Notes: generated by a model not told the origin, from the sequence alone. 64,000 nt of DNA from Roseivirga sp. E12 (GCF_017592825.1 NZ_JAGFMD010000001.1:62001-126000); one strand, 5' to 3'; counted from the first letter of the stretch, positions 8,392-20,663 are shown. Numbers and translations are program-made.

Positions 8392-9345
8392 TTATTTCCT
8401 ACCAATAACTTTCTGCGCGGCCTTCACAATGTTGGCTGCATCAATTCCATACTTGGTCATTAATTCCGCTGGTTTACCACTTTCTCCAAATGAGTCATTA
8501 ACAGCAACCATTTCTAGAGGAGCAGGGTGATTCATTGCCAAAGTCTGTGCAACACTATCACCTAAGCCACCATTCATTTGATGCTCTTCAGCAGTAACTA
8601 CGCAACCTGTTTTAGCAACAGAAGCTAGAATGGCTTCAGTGTCCAAGGGCTTGATAGTATGGATGTTGATTACCTCGGCACTAATGCCTTGCTCAGCCAA
8701 AGCAGCTTCCGCTTCGATGGCCTCCCAGACCAAATGGCCTGTAGCGAAGATGGTCACATCAGAACCTTCAATCATTTTGATGGCCTTTCCAATTTCGAAC
8801 TTCTGATCAGCAGGAGTGAAGATCGGAACCGATGGTCTGCCGAATCGAAGATAAACTGGGCCGTGATGATCTGCTATCGCAATCGTAGCGGCTTTTGTCT
8901 GGTTGTAATCACAAGGGTTAATGACCACCATATTTGGTAGCATCTTCATCATGCCAATGTCTTCAAGGATCTGGTGTGTAGCACCATCCTCTCCAAGCGT
9001 TAAACCTGCATGAGAAGCACAAATCTTCACATTCTTCTCAGAATACGCGATCGACTGTCTGATTTGATCATAAACACGACCTGTTGAGAAGTTGGCAAAA
9101 GTGCCTGTGAAAGGAATCTTACCACCGATGGTCATACCCGCAGCAATACCCATCATATTCGCTTCAGCGATTCCGATTTGAAAGAATCTTTCAGGATTTT
9201 CCTTAATAAATTCCTGCATTTTAAGCGATCCAACCAAGTCAGCACAAAGTGCCACTACATCAGGATTGGTTCTACCGAGCTCGGTCAAACCAGCACCAAA
9301 ACCAGAACGCGTATCTTTCTTTTCTGTATAAGTAAATTTCGTCAT
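8392..9345 (-). CDS. transketolase, C-terminal subunit
   Basis: 317 residues from ATG 9345 (the open frame extends 17 codons further, into the upstream gene's stop region). It contains the pyrimidine-binding and C-terminal domains of a split transketolase: [13 protein letters not shown] at the start, the [17 protein letters not shown] motif with the catalytic Glu that activates thiamine diphosphate, and [15 protein letters not shown]. It pairs with the upstream N-terminal half; together they transfer two-carbon units in the non-oxidative pentose phosphate pathway. The two genes are 10 bases apart. It is the last gene of a leftward operon. Confidence 0.93.
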   Translation of the reverse strand: MTKFTYTEKKDTRSGFGAGLTELGRTNPDVVALCADLVGSLKMQEFIKENPERFFQIGIAEANMMGIAAGMTIGGKIPFTGTFANFSTGRVYDQIRQSIAYSEKNVKICASHAGLTLGEDGATHQILEDIGMMKMLPNMVVINPCDYNQTKAATIAIADHHGPVYLRFGRPSVPIFTPADQKFEIGKAIKMIEGSDVTIFATGHLVWEAIEAEAALAEQGISAEVINIHTIKPLDTEAILASVAKTGCVVTAEEHQMNGGLGDSVAQTLAMNHPAPLEMVAVNDSFGESGKPAELMTKYGIDAANIVKAAQKVIGRK

Positions 9346-9355
9346 CGTTTCTAGT

Positions 9356-10204
9356 TTAGTAGTCTCCCAAAGTTTCTTCCAATTGACCAAGTGCATCAGC
9401 TAGTTGCTCATCATTCGGAGCCACGCCATGCCATTTGTGAGTGCCTACCATAAAGTCGACACCATAGCCCATTGCAGTAGTCATCAAGTTCAAGATCGGC
9501 TTGCCCTGACCAGTCAAGGCCTTTGCTTCTTCGAGACTAGCCACAACCGAAGCCATGTCATTGCCATTGCTTTCGATTACTGTCCAGCCAAATGCCTCAA
9601 ACTTGGCCTTGAGATCACCTAAAGACATTACCTCGTCTGTAGGGCCATCGATCTGCTGACCGTTATAATCTACTGTTGCGATCAGGTTATCTACTTTACA
9701 GTGAGACGCATACATTGCAGCTTCCCAAACCTGGCCTTCTTCTAGTTCACCATCACCCATAAGCGCGAAGATTAAACTATCATCACCGTTTAATTTCTTA
9801 GCCTGGGCTGCACCGCAAGCCACAGATAGACCTTGTCCTAGTGAGCCAGAAGCCACACGAATGCCTTCCAAACCTTCTTCAGTAGCCGGATGACCTTGAA
9901 GACGTGAATTGATCTTTCTAAATGTGGCTAATTCTGATACTTCGAAATAACCAGCCCTGGCCAGTACACTGTACCAAACTGGAGAGATATGTCCATTGGA
10001 AAGAAAGAAAATGTCTTCGCCTCTTCCGTCCATGTCAAAACCATCATTGCGGTTCATAACGTGGAAGTAAAGGGCTACTAAAAAGTCGGTACAGCCAAGC
10101 GATCCACCAGGGTGGCCAGAGTTGACTGCATGAACCATGCGCACAATATCACGTCTTACTTGTGAAGCGATGCGCTCAAGTTCTGCTGTTGTTGGTTTGC
10201 TCAC
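9356..10204 (-). CDS. transketolase, N-terminal (TPP-binding) subunit
   Basis: 282 residues, the usual size of the split N-terminal half. [21 protein letters not shown] near residue 26, [12 protein letters not shown] near 117 and the thiamine-diphosphate/Mg motif [12 protein letters not shown] near 150, followed by DYNGQQIDG, are all classic. It binds the diphosphate end of TPP and the metal; the active site is completed by the adjacent C-terminal subunit. Split transketolases are common in Bacteroidota and archaea and are sometimes confused with 1-deoxyxylulose-5-phosphate synthase, but the separate two-gene layout and these motifs favour transketolase. Confidence 0.94.
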   Translation of the reverse strand: MSKPTTAELERIASQVRRDIVRMVHAVNSGHPGGSLGCTDFLVALYFHVMNRNDGFDMDGRGEDIFFLSNGHISPVWYSVLARAGYFEVSELATFRKINSRLQGHPATEEGLEGIRVASGSLGQGLSVACGAAQAKKLNGDDSLIFALMGDGELEEGQVWEAAMYASHCKVDNLIATVDYNGQQIDGPTDEVMSLGDLKAKFEAFGWTVIESNGNDMASVVASLEEAKALTGQGKPILNLMTTAMGYGVDFMVGTHKWHGVAPNDEQLADALGQLEETLGDY

Positions 10205-10228
10205 TATTAAAAGTTAAAAGGTTGAGAT

Positions 10229-10678
10229 TTAGTCTAAAATCTGAGCGGTGTGATCTTTCGTTTTCACTTTGGCAATTATCTCTTCGATTACACCACTCTC
10301 GTTGATTACAAATGTAGTTCTTGCTGTGCCCATATACGTTCTTCCGTACATAGATTTTTCTACCCAAGTGCCAAATTGCTCATGAATACTTTTGTCTTCA
10401 TCAGCAATCAGAGGGAAGGGAAGCTCGTATTTAGCAATAAAGTTTTGATGCTTCTTGGCAGAGTCAGAGCTGATGCCTACCACTGCGTATCCAGCCTTCA
10501 ATAAGGCATCATAGTTATCCCTTAGGTTGCAAGACTGTGCTGTACAGCCAGGCGTATTGTCTTTTGGATAGAAATAGAGTACTAGTTTTTTGCCGCTGAA
10601 ATCTGAAAGTTTGATAGGGTTGCTGTCTTGATCGATACCCTCAAAGGCTGGTGCCTTGTCGCCTACTTGTAAAGCCAT
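10229..10678 (-). CDS. bcp: thioredoxin-dependent thiol peroxidase (Bcp/PrxQ)
   Basis: 149 residues, standard for PrxQ. The YFYPKDNTPGCTAQSCNLRD motif gives peroxidatic and resolving cysteines five residues apart, typical of Bcp. MYGRTYMGTARTTFVI is the conserved second half. It reduces hydrogen peroxide and organic hydroperoxides using thioredoxin in the cytosol. The gene lies 3 bases after the M23 peptidase gene and 24 bases before the transketolase pair, so it is co-transcribed with them. Confidence 0.94.
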   Translation of the reverse strand: MALQVGDKAPAFEGIDQDSNPIKLSDFSGKKLVLYFYPKDNTPGCTAQSCNLRDNYDALLKAGYAVVGISSDSAKKHQNFIAKYELPFPLIADEDKSIHEQFGTWVEKSMYGRTYMGTARTTFVINESGVIEEIIAKVKTKDHTAQILD

Positions 10679-10681
10679 GTG

Positions 10682-12607
10682 TTAGTCTAATTTTAGTTTT
10701 AAGAATGATTCGTTGCCGGCATTATCTGCCACCTTCAATTCAAACTCGCCAACAAGAGGTTTGTTTTTATCTAATCGTTCTGACCAGATTAAACTTCTTT
10801 TCGGCTCGTATTTCATGAGAATCCACTCTCCATTCAATTTGGCTTCGAAGCTATTAATTCCAGATAGATTATCCCTGATTGTAAGGCTAATTCTTCCGTC
10901 TTTGACACTACGTTTTTTTATAGTAGGTGCTACATCATCTTTGAGCAAGGTGAACTTGCCAAAACTTGAAAAGTTGAAGGAGAATTTATCCTCTTCATAT
11001 TTTCCACCTACAAAGCCTGGGTTTCGAGGATTGTCGATACTATAAACATGATACTTTTCTATATCATCATATTTCGCCAAAGGCATAAACTCTGCATATA
11101 CCGAACCCTTTAATGGATAACGGTCCTGATCGACTTCAAAAACCTCCATTTGTGCGTCATCAATAAAATGTCGAGCGCGGATATAGACTGTATCGAAAAG
11201 GGCATTCTTTGAAAAACGTAAAGAGTATGTGTCGCTGAGGTAGGAGTGGGCATTGGCAGCGGGGACTCTATCGGCAAAATGAAGAGACTCTTTGGTGCCG
11301 TCATTATAGGTGACTGATTGCGGAAGAAAACGCCTTAAATCGATCAAGTAGACATTCGACTTGTCGCTGGTATAAGTAGGTTCTGCGATAAAAGAGCCTT
11401 TCTGATTATAAAGTGTTATGTTGTTATTGGTCGAATCTTTCGGCTGAAAAAGAACTAGGGCATTGTCTTGCACGTAACTTCCTCTGCTGGCCCTGATCTC
11501 ACTGTCAATAGCTGATACCTTTTCAACTCCACGGAGTGTCATTTCAACCTTACTCGTATTGCCAAATGCATCTTGTAACTGCATAGAAACCCGCTTGGTT
11601 TGACCGGGTGATGCGTAAACAAATCCGTCATTGACCTTGGCATCATAAAAGTCTAGCGTATTGCCTTCGTCTACATAAAGCTTGTTGAATCTTCTTCTGG
11701 ACTCTTTCTGTGCTTGATAATTGGTATGAATCAGGATATTCTTTTGCTTGGCAAAATTGATTGTATCAATGTTCTGACTAAAATAGAGCTGATCATCGAC
11801 TGTCATATCGATTAAGGGTACACCATTCTTATTGGATGCTCCGTTGTGCTGATCATAGGTATAAACTTCAATCCCAATTTTCCCGAAGACGTCTAGCGTA
11901 TCGGGTATAATATAGGTGCTGCCCTCTCTTGTCAATGGAAACTCGAACCGACCGAACTGGCCGTTTACTCTGGAATTCATATCCATAGCCTTTAAAGCCA
12001 CACGCTGAACTGCCGGAGGAATGTTGTCTTCAATTTGTGAAAAGTTGCCTATCCGTAACGGGTCCAGAACTTCTTGATTCAAGCCTCTGATTTCAAAGTG
12101 TAAGTGTGGACCCGTAGATGAACCAGAGTTACCAGATAATCCGATAATCTCTCCTTGTTTTACGACAAATTCATTTCGCTTTGGAAACAGGTTGATCGTG
12201 AAGGATTCTCTTTTGTATTGATTCTTCAGCACATACTCCGCAATAATGGGATTGAATCGCTGTAAGTGAGCATATACAGTTGTAGTACCATTCGGATGTT
12301 GAATGTAAATGCAATTACCGTAACCTCCTGTGGCTACTCTTACTCGACTGACGTAACCTTCGGCAGCAGCAAAGACATTAAGTCCCTCTTTTCCTGCCGT
12401 TTTTATGTCTAGACCAGCATGAAAGTGACTTGAACGCAATTCGCCCATGTTGCCACTTAAGAAATTGGTCTTATCTGGCTGAATGGGAAATTCGAAATAG
12501 TCTTTGTCTATTCCCTCATATTGGGCCTGAAGGCCGAACGGGAAAGCTGTAAGTAGGAAAAGTAAAAGTTTATTTAATCTCAACTTCGAGTAGTAATTTA
12601 TCTTCAA
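10682..12607 (-). CDS. secreted M23 (LytM-type) peptidase
   Basis: Up to 641 residues. There is a signal peptide (LNKLLLFLLTAFPFGLQAQ), a LytM/M23 domain at about 50-185, and a long beta-rich C-terminal region without a clear family. Zinc and catalytic residues are visible: H63 and D67 in HFHAGLDIK, H114 in VYAH, and H168/H170 in GPHLHFEIR. M23 enzymes cut peptidoglycan peptide bridges in the periplasm. No ATG start exists; TTG at 12607 gives the longest form, and TTG at 12583 gives a more compact signal peptide. Either start overlaps the 3' end of the FAH-family gene, so translation may be coupled. Confidence 0.88.
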   Translation of the reverse strand: MKINYYSKLRLNKLLLFLLTAFPFGLQAQYEGIDKDYFEFPIQPDKTNFLSGNMGELRSSHFHAGLDIKTAGKEGLNVFAAAEGYVSRVRVATGGYGNCIYIQHPNGTTTVYAHLQRFNPIIAEYVLKNQYKRESFTINLFPKRNEFVVKQGEIIGLSGNSGSSTGPHLHFEIRGLNQEVLDPLRIGNFSQIEDNIPPAVQRVALKAMDMNSRVNGQFGRFEFPLTREGSTYIIPDTLDVFGKIGIEVYTYDQHNGASNKNGVPLIDMTVDDQLYFSQNIDTINFAKQKNILIHTNYQAQKESRRRFNKLYVDEGNTLDFYDAKVNDGFVYASPGQTKRVSMQLQDAFGNTSKVEMTLRGVEKVSAIDSEIRASRGSYVQDNALVLFQPKDSTNNNITLYNQKGSFIAEPTYTSDKSNVYLIDLRRFLPQSVTYNDGTKESLHFADRVPAANAHSYLSDTYSLRFSKNALFDTVYIRARHFIDDAQMEVFEVDQDRYPLKGSVYAEFMPLAKYDDIEKYHVYSIDNPRNPGFVGGKYEEDKFSFNFSSFGKFTLLKDDVAPTIKKRSVKDGRISLTIRDNLSGINSFEAKLNGEWILMKYEPKRSLIWSERLDKNKPLVGEFELKVADNAGNESFLKLKLD

Positions 12608-13178
12608 TATACGCTTCTAAGGTATCACCAACAACAATAGGACCAACTCCTGCTGGAGTTCCGCTAAATATAATATCTCCCTTTTTCAACGTAAAAAATT
12701 GCGATACATATGCAATGATTTGATCAAAAGTGTAAAGCATCAGACTTGTATTGCCACTTTGTTGTGTCTCACCGTTCTTTTTGAGTGAAAAGTCTAGGTT
12801 AGAAAGGTCATAGTCTGCTTTCGGAAAGAAGTTAGAAATGGGCGCTGAGCCATTAAAACCTTTGGCTTTTTCCCAAGGTAATCCTTTCTCTTTGCATTGG
12901 GTTTGGATGTCTCGAGCTGTGAAGTCGATTCCAATGCCAATCTCATCATAGTATTTATGAGCGAATTTCTCATCGATGAACTTGCCTTCTCGATTGATCT
13001 TTAGCAGTACTTCTACCTCGTAGTGAATGTCTTTGGAGAAATCTGGGTAGTAGAAGGGTGCATTATTGCGTAGCACGGCAGTATCCGGTTTCATAAAGAT
13101 TACGGGTTCTGAAGGCCTTTCATTATTTAGTTCTGCAATGTGGGCGGCATAGTTTCTGCCAATAGCAATAATTTTCAT
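12570..13178 (-). CDS. fumarylacetoacetate hydrolase-family protein
   Basis: 202 residues, the short single-domain FAH form. KIIAIGRNYAAHIAELN at the N-terminus, FMKPDTAVL, the metal-binding HYEVEVLLKI region and FSGTPAGVGP are characteristic. Members hydrolyse acylpyruvates or isomerise 2-hydroxyhepta-dienedioate, or decarboxylate oxaloacetate, with Mg2+ or Mn2+. The substrate is not decidable from sequence alone. It is the first gene of the leftward five-gene operon, divergent from the M48 peptidase gene. Confidence 0.92.
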   Translation of the reverse strand: MKIIAIGRNYAAHIAELNNERPSEPVIFMKPDTAVLRNNAPFYYPDFSKDIHYEVEVLLKINREGKFIDEKFAHKYYDEIGIGIDFTARDIQTQCKEKGLPWEKAKGFNGSAPISNFFPKADYDLSNLDFSLKKNGETQQSGNTSLMLYTFDQIIAYVSQFFTLKKGDIIFSGTPAGVGPIVVGDTLEAYIEDKLLLEVEIK

Positions 13179-13300
13179 TTGTTCGGGTTTAAGGCCTAGG
13201 TCGAGGTGACCGTTTGTCGTTTGGACAAAATTAAAACCTTGTCTTCATTTGACAAGCTCCAAAGATTATTCAATTTTGCTTTTGTAAGCACTGAAACGTC

Positions 13301-14122
13301 ATGAAGAAAATCTCTAAATCCCTTATCGCATCTATTCTCTTACTGGTAATGATCACTTGGGCCTGCACCAAAGTACCGATTACCGGAAGACGTCAGCTGA
13401 CGGGTGTGATCGGGTCGGAACAGATCATTGGTATGAGTGCCGATGCCTACAAACAAGTACTGGATTCCATTCCACTTTCAAACAATCAGGAACAGGTGGC
13501 AATGATCAAGCGTGTAGGGACCAAAATCCAGAAGGCAGTTGAGAAATACTTGACAGATAATGGTAGTGCCAGTCTTCTTGATGGTTTTAACTGGGAATTC
13601 AACCTGATTGATAATGATAGTACGGTCAACGCATGGGCAATGCCTGGTGGCAAAGTGGCTTTCTATACAGGAATTCTCCCTATCTGCAAGGATGATCTCG
13701 GTGTTGCGGTGGTTATGGGCCATGAAGTGGCACATGCAGTGGCCAAGCATGGTCAGGAGCGTATGAATCAAAACTATGCTAAGCAAATTGGTCTTTCTAT
13801 CGGAGCGATCGCCTTGGGTCAAGATCCAACAGTAAGCCAACAAATGGTATTTAGAGCTGTAGGTATTGGTACTGATTTGGCTTTGTTAAAGTATTCTAGA
13901 ACCCACGAATCTGAAGCTGATGAGTTAGGCTTGACTTTTATGGCCATTGCAGGTTATGATCCCAGCGAAGCACCAAAGTTCTGGGAACGCATGTCGGCCG
14001 GTAGCAGTGGACAAGCACCACCAGAGTTTATGTCGACTCACCCTTCTCATGAAACGAGAATTAATCGCTTAAATGCTGCATTGCCTAAGGCATTGGAGTA
14101 CTATGAGGCGAGCGGAAAGTAG
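13301..14122 (+). CDS. M48 family metallopeptidase lipoprotein
   Basis: 273 residues. The signal ends at a lipobox Cys (MITWAC, C22). The HEVAH zinc motif is at 141-145 and the third ligand is E202 in THESEADELG, so the active site is complete. Size and lipoprotein nature resemble the LoiP/YcaL group of periplasmic M48 peptidases, which take part in outer-membrane protein quality control; that role is inference. It stands alone, with 122 bases separating it from the divergent FAH operon. Confidence 0.92.
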   Translation: MKKISKSLIASILLLVMITWACTKVPITGRRQLTGVIGSEQIIGMSADAYKQVLDSIPLSNNQEQVAMIKRVGTKIQKAVEKYLTDNGSASLLDGFNWEFNLIDNDSTVNAWAMPGGKVAFYTGILPICKDDLGVAVVMGHEVAHAVAKHGQERMNQNYAKQIGLSIGAIALGQDPTVSQQMVFRAVGIGTDLALLKYSRTHESEADELGLTFMAIAGYDPSEAPKFWERMSAGSSGQAPPEFMSTHPSHETRINRLNAALPKALEYYEASGK

Positions 14123-14187
14123 TTGTTTGAGTAATGAAGTGGATGGGGGATGAGGTGATTGAGTATTCGCTGAAATCTCATTGCCTT

Positions 14188-14655
14188 TTAATCTGAATGC
14201 AAAATTGAAGCCTCGTCTTCCAATAGCGGACCTATTACTTCAAGTTTGCGGCCTCCCTTATCTAATAACTCTCTTGTCGGCATTTCAAAGACCCAATTTG
14301 GATTGTCTCTTCCTACAATTTCATAATACTTGGCTTTGCTTAAGCCATAAACAAGCTTCCCGATTCCACTCCAGTAAATGGCAGAAGTGCACATAGGACA
14401 AGGTTCGTCACTTGTGTATATGGAGCAGTTCTGCAGATAAGCATGATCATGTGTTTTACTGACTTCTCGTATTAGATTGATCTCGGCATGTGCTAAACAG
14501 TCATTGTCAGTATTAATTGTATTCTCGCCTGCAATGATAACTTCTCCATTTCCATCTACGAGAATACAACCAAAGGGTAAATTGCCTTTCTCTTTTGATT
14601 TCTTTGCTACTTCAATTGCCATTCTGACAAATCTTTTGTCGTTTTCCATATCCAT
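14188..14655 (-). CDS. nucleoside deaminase (cytidine/guanine deaminase family)
   Basis: 155 residues. The CDA-fold zinc site is complete: HAEINLI supplies His and the proton-shuttling Glu, and SDEPCPMCTSAIYW supplies two Cys. KLVYGLSKAKYYE is typical of GuaD/tRNA-specific deaminase relatives. Substrate could be guanine, another purine or a small nucleoside; TadA is less likely because the flanking residues differ and no tRNA context is present. It converges with the M48 gene across a 65-base gap. Confidence 0.88.
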   Translation of the reverse strand: MDMENDKRFVRMAIEVAKKSKEKGNLPFGCILVDGNGEVIIAGENTINTDNDCLAHAEINLIREVSKTHDHAYLQNCSIYTSDEPCPMCTSAIYWSGIGKLVYGLSKAKYYEIVGRDNPNWVFEMPTRELLDKGGRKLEVIGPLLEDEASILHSD

Positions 14656-14697
14656 AGTCTTTCAGGTTTAAGTTCGTATTTATCTCGGGCTTTTTTC

Positions 14698-16557
14698 TCA
14701 AATACTGTTTACAAAGTCTAAAAACACCTTTTTATGAAGGTCTAAGTCCATGTCGGGGGAAAGCGCCACACGTGCTATATAATCTTTGTCACCTTCCTTG
14801 GTAGTTCCTTGAGTAGATGTCGCAGGTATGGTCCAATAGCATCCTTTTAGCTGGCCATAACTCACACAGTATTTACTCTCATTAGGAATCTCATTGATCA
14901 TTAAGTCGATAAGCTTGAGATTTAAGTCCCGTTTGTAAGCCTCTCGTTCTTCATCAGTATCGCCCTTGGTCGGAAGGTCTAATGAAAATACGGAGGGGGT
15001 AAAGCCTTGCGCTGCCAACTCTTCTGATACAAAGTTGATTTTTGCCTTAGGCAAATGTTCCTTGATAAAACTGACAAACTCACGGGTATTCTGATAAGCT
15101 TTATCAATCCTTTGATTCATTGAAGGGAGTTGCTTAGCCAGTATCTCCATTTGAAGCGCTGTAGCTTCATTGTCACAAAGTTCTAGGTGCAAGCCTACCT
15201 TTTCCATCAAGCTTTCGGCAGCCTTGTTGGCGACACCGTAGCCAGCAGTACATTTTCCACCGCTCGGAAACTTCGAACCACTTACATAGGCGATCGTCTT
15301 GACTTTTGACAATATGTCTTTTTCTCCCAAGAAATGGACATTAGGGCAGAAGGTCTGATCTAGAATGAAAACTGGGCTAATTGCTGTTTCTCCAGTCGCT
15401 GTTTTTCGTTCTTTCGTCAAGGCTTCTTCCAACTTGATCATGTCTGGAACCTCGACTCTTGGATTGGTTGGTATCTCGGCAATGATATATGGAATGGCAT
15501 CCTGATTGGCTATTTGGTCTAGCACTTGGTGAGTGCTCAGTACCATATCATTACCACCATCCACTGGTAAATCCACGACTTCGACATTCTCTATACATGC
15601 CGCAATACGCCTCGCCTGATCGTTAGTGCCACCATAACAGTTAGGAGGCACAACAATTTTAATCTCCTTGCCCGGGTGCTTTTCGAGTGCTTCATGAATT
15701 AGCCCCATAACAATAGCATACTGCATAGACAGCCCGCTGGAAGCTACTACTGCTTTGATATTAGTGTCTGCAATGTGGGCTATAGCCGCTAATACTTCAG
15801 CCTTGTCGGATTCAAGTTGATGCGTTTGAGTACCCGGAAGCGTTCCAGTCAGTTGTTGAAGAGCAATTAGGGCGTTGGCCGGTGTCATGGCAATGGTCTC
15901 TCTTCTTCTTACATGCTGAATTTCTGAGATATAAGATGTGTTGTCTTCTCCATTGACCATCAGAATGCTACCCAAGCCTTCGTAATTGTTGATGTAAAAG
16001 TCGATCTCAGTAGAGAGGTTGGTGTCAGCTTCTATAAGGCCATCACTTTTGTTTGAGATGAGAACGGTACTACCGTCAAACCCTACTATGTTATCAGCGC
16101 TTTTAACTTGCTCTAAGTCAAATGTATAATCGTAGATATTCTTTGCAATGTCGGTATCAAAAAGGGCTGGTAACTCACCTTCATATAGGATTCGAGTCTT
16201 TTTATTTTCCAGCAGATTCTTTCTTAGCACCGCCATAATAGGTATTACCCTGGAAGAAAAGCTTATGACGTTTTCTGGGCTGAGCTGATGCATTCTTGCA
16301 ACACCCCATTCCAACACACAGGATAATGGATGACCAAGTCGAATGTAATCATATGCAGTGCGTAGTTCACTCAGAGCCGAGGTTTCAGCATTGTTATCGT
16401 TAAACAAAGCTTCAAACTGCTCTATAAACTCGGTCTTGGCTAGTTCCTCATTGTAGATATCCAGTCGATGAGTGGTTAGGTTGAGCCAGTCGGCTGGCAT
16501 ATTTTCTAAAACATCTTTTAGATAGTCGAGTGTTTTGCTGTATTCCATTCTATTCAC
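14698..16557 (-). CDS. PLP-dependent Cys/Met-metabolism-type enzyme with long N-terminal region
   Basis: 619 residues. The C-terminal two thirds are fold-type-I, cystathionine gamma-synthase-like: SSGLSMQYAIVMGL near 273, the cofactor-contacting D400 in FILDQTF and the probable Schiff-base lysine K429 in YVSGSKFPSGGK. Bacterial gamma-synthases are about 380-400 residues and lack the 220-residue N-terminal region seen here (LGHPLSCVLEWGVARMHQLSP and so on), which recalls the extended fungal-type enzymes. Reaction unknown; transsulfuration or another gamma- or beta-elimination is plausible. It is not in an operon and is followed upstream by a non-coding stretch. Confidence 0.75.
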   Translation of the reverse strand: MNRMEYSKTLDYLKDVLENMPADWLNLTTHRLDIYNEELAKTEFIEQFEALFNDNNAETSALSELRTAYDYIRLGHPLSCVLEWGVARMHQLSPENVISFSSRVIPIMAVLRKNLLENKKTRILYEGELPALFDTDIAKNIYDYTFDLEQVKSADNIVGFDGSTVLISNKSDGLIEADTNLSTEIDFYINNYEGLGSILMVNGEDNTSYISEIQHVRRRETIAMTPANALIALQQLTGTLPGTQTHQLESDKAEVLAAIAHIADTNIKAVVASSGLSMQYAIVMGLIHEALEKHPGKEIKIVVPPNCYGGTNDQARRIAACIENVEVVDLPVDGGNDMVLSTHQVLDQIANQDAIPYIIAEIPTNPRVEVPDMIKLEEALTKERKTATGETAISPVFILDQTFCPNVHFLGEKDILSKVKTIAYVSGSKFPSGGKCTAGYGVANKAAESLMEKVGLHLELCDNEATALQMEILAKQLPSMNQRIDKAYQNTREFVSFIKEHLPKAKINFVSEELAAQGFTPSVFSLDLPTKGDTDEEREAYKRDLNLKLIDLMINEIPNESKYCVSYGQLKGCYWTIPATSTQGTTKEGDKDYIARVALSPDMDLDLHKKVFLDFVNSI

Positions 16558-17259
16558 CTTGAAAAGGCTTCTAATTATAGTTCAAACTGTATATAAGACG
16601 GTTCTCCAAACCGAATCTGAGGTTTTATGACCTGCCAATTATTTGACTGCGGAAATTGTCAAAAAACGGAGTCAATACCAACACTTCTGTTTACAGAAGA
16701 AGTTCCTTTTTTGTCTATAAGGTTAAAAGTATAGAGAAAAAGAATTAGATGAAGATTTGACATGCAAAACTCAATTCTTGCTTTTTGATAGGCCAAAAAG
16801 CAACAAAAAGCCTTTCCGAAAACTCCAAATCCAAGCGCGGTCTTGGCGCATTACCCACGCTGCCTGCCGACCGACTTGTATTTCGCGCTGTTTTCGGTTT
16901 CCCGCCCTCCATCAATTATATGATCAAGTGTAAATCAATCAGTGTGCGGAGGGGATCCAACGTCAGCGGGGCCATTGGTTGATAGAGATGGAAGAAGAGG
17001 TCAATGTCATTCCAATGGTTTTGATGCCTGCCTTTGTCAGCAGACAGGTTGGACTCTTTTTCTTCCTGCCTGCGGTAGGCAGGTTGTTACTTTTCTTTTG
17101 GAGGAGCAAAAGAAAAGTAAGGTTATCTGAGTTGAAATTTAGAACCTCCGTGTCTGATACTTTTTTTGTGAAAGTTTGAGAAGCAATGACCTTTACACCA
17201 ACTCGTCCTTCGCGTTGTTTTCGGGTCCGAGCCCGTCTATTAGAATTGAGTTTGGTTTT
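16558..17259. repeat. 700-base non-coding stretch with stacked hairpins
   Basis: No convincing gene: the short frames here have no family features. Two strong hairpins stand out: 17065-17083 (7-bp CCTGCCT/AGGCAGG stem) and 17087-17120 (14-bp perfect stem, TTACTTTTCTTTTG with its complement, 6-base loop). Fragments related to CCTGCCGAC recur at about 16860 and 17027-17050. The composition (GC-rich motifs such as ttggcgcattacccacgctgcctgcc) differs from the flanking genes. This looks like a cluster of dispersed repeat elements, possibly a decayed mobile element; a structured RNA is also possible. Confidence 0.6.
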
Positions 17260-18189
17260 CTATTCTTTGATGGTAATAGTTTCCAGGTGGACGGGAGTAA
17301 TCACCTTTGAGTCAGGAGATGCGGCTTTCACCTCTTCAATGAAAGGTTTGATTTTCGAATTAATTGCTTGTTCTTGAGAGAAGCCGTATGGTACTCTGAA
17401 GTTGTCCCAATGCGATGGGATTACTGTTTTTGGAAAGCCAGTGAGTTGCATCAAACGCTCCGTATACTTGTAGATTTCTAACCTTGAGAAATTAACGCCT
17501 GGCAATAAAATGTCTGGTCTTAGTCCATCGACTTCTCTTTCGATGTAATTCATAGAGCCCATAGTGAGCACTTTATGGTTTTTGAACCTGGCTAAAAACA
17601 TCAATGAGCCTCCTTCCACAAATTCAGCGATTTTCATGGGAGCCGTTACAGAAGGGGAGATGGTCCGAGAATCAAAGTAATGTTTCTTGTTCAAGGCAGA
17701 ATGAATGGATTCCAAAATACGCACCGAGAAGTTTTCGAATTGATAATCTTCTCCACCTTTTACGGTATACAACTGGTCATTAGGAACACCATAGGCCTTG
17801 AGCACATTGACTGTAGATTCCGTACCAATCACTTTCGCGCCCGTCTTTTTGGCGATGTAGGGTACATCCGAAAGGTGGTCGAAGTGGGAGTGATGTACTA
17901 GAATAAAGTCAGCCTTCTGAATCAGCGAATTAATCAAAACCGTATCGGATTCAAAGTAGTCAGAGCGCTTGTAGACTTTACGTGTATCCTCTTTATTGGA
18001 TGAAGGTCCTTCACCTAGCTTCAGCCGAGAGATATAAGGATCAACCAACACAGTGACCGCTCCATCCGTGATTTCCCAACCCGCTGTGCCGAAGTACCTG
18101 AGCTTGATTTCATCTTCCTGAGCTTGAATGTTTAATGATATTCCAAGGCTGAAAAGGATTATAAGTGCATAGATTTTCGATCGACTCAT
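17260..18189 (-). CDS. secreted metallo-beta-lactamase-fold hydrolase
   Basis: 309 residues with a cleavable signal peptide (IYALIILFSLGISLNIQAQ). The zinc motif HHSHFDHLSDV (HxHxDH) is intact, with a later VIPSHWDNF His. The overall pattern (LRYFGTAGWEITDG, then VLVDPY) resembles UlaG-like/L-ascorbate-6-phosphate lactonase-type MBL proteins, but export to the periplasm argues for a different substrate. Function not assignable. It is divergent from katG across 236 bases. Confidence 0.85.
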   Translation of the reverse strand: MSRSKIYALIILFSLGISLNIQAQEDEIKLRYFGTAGWEITDGAVTVLVDPYISRLKLGEGPSSNKEDTRKVYKRSDYFESDTVLINSLIQKADFILVHHSHFDHLSDVPYIAKKTGAKVIGTESTVNVLKAYGVPNDQLYTVKGGEDYQFENFSVRILESIHSALNKKHYFDSRTISPSVTAPMKIAEFVEGGSLMFLARFKNHKVLTMGSMNYIEREVDGLRPDILLPGVNFSRLEIYKYTERLMQLTGFPKTVIPSHWDNFRVPYGFSQEQAINSKIKPFIEEVKAASPDSKVITPVHLETITIKE

Positions 18190-18377
18190 ACTTCTAAGGT
18201 TTGGTGTTAAAGAGGTGGCAATGTCTTTGAACTAAATTTACAGAAATACCTCTCAAATAAATGATTTTTGTCAGTTTCTGAAGGCTGAATTTAGACCGAA
18301 ATACCCGTGATTTTGCTTATCACTACCTTATAGTTTTTGTCTATACTTTGATAGAAATTATTAATGAAAAGTATTGA

Positions 18378-20645
<2,268 letters not shown>

Positions 20646-20663
20646 GATTCGCTGTTAGAATTC

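Noticed and set aside
9356-10204. Transketolase pair as 1-deoxyxylulose-5-phosphate synthase or pyruvate dehydrogenase E1
   Set aside because: The split N/C subunits with [16 protein letters not shown] and [12 protein letters not shown] match transketolase.
16785-17377. Several short rightward open frames of 61-66 codons
   Set aside because: They lie in hairpin-rich DNA or antisense to the MBL gene, have no family features and overlap each other in different frames.
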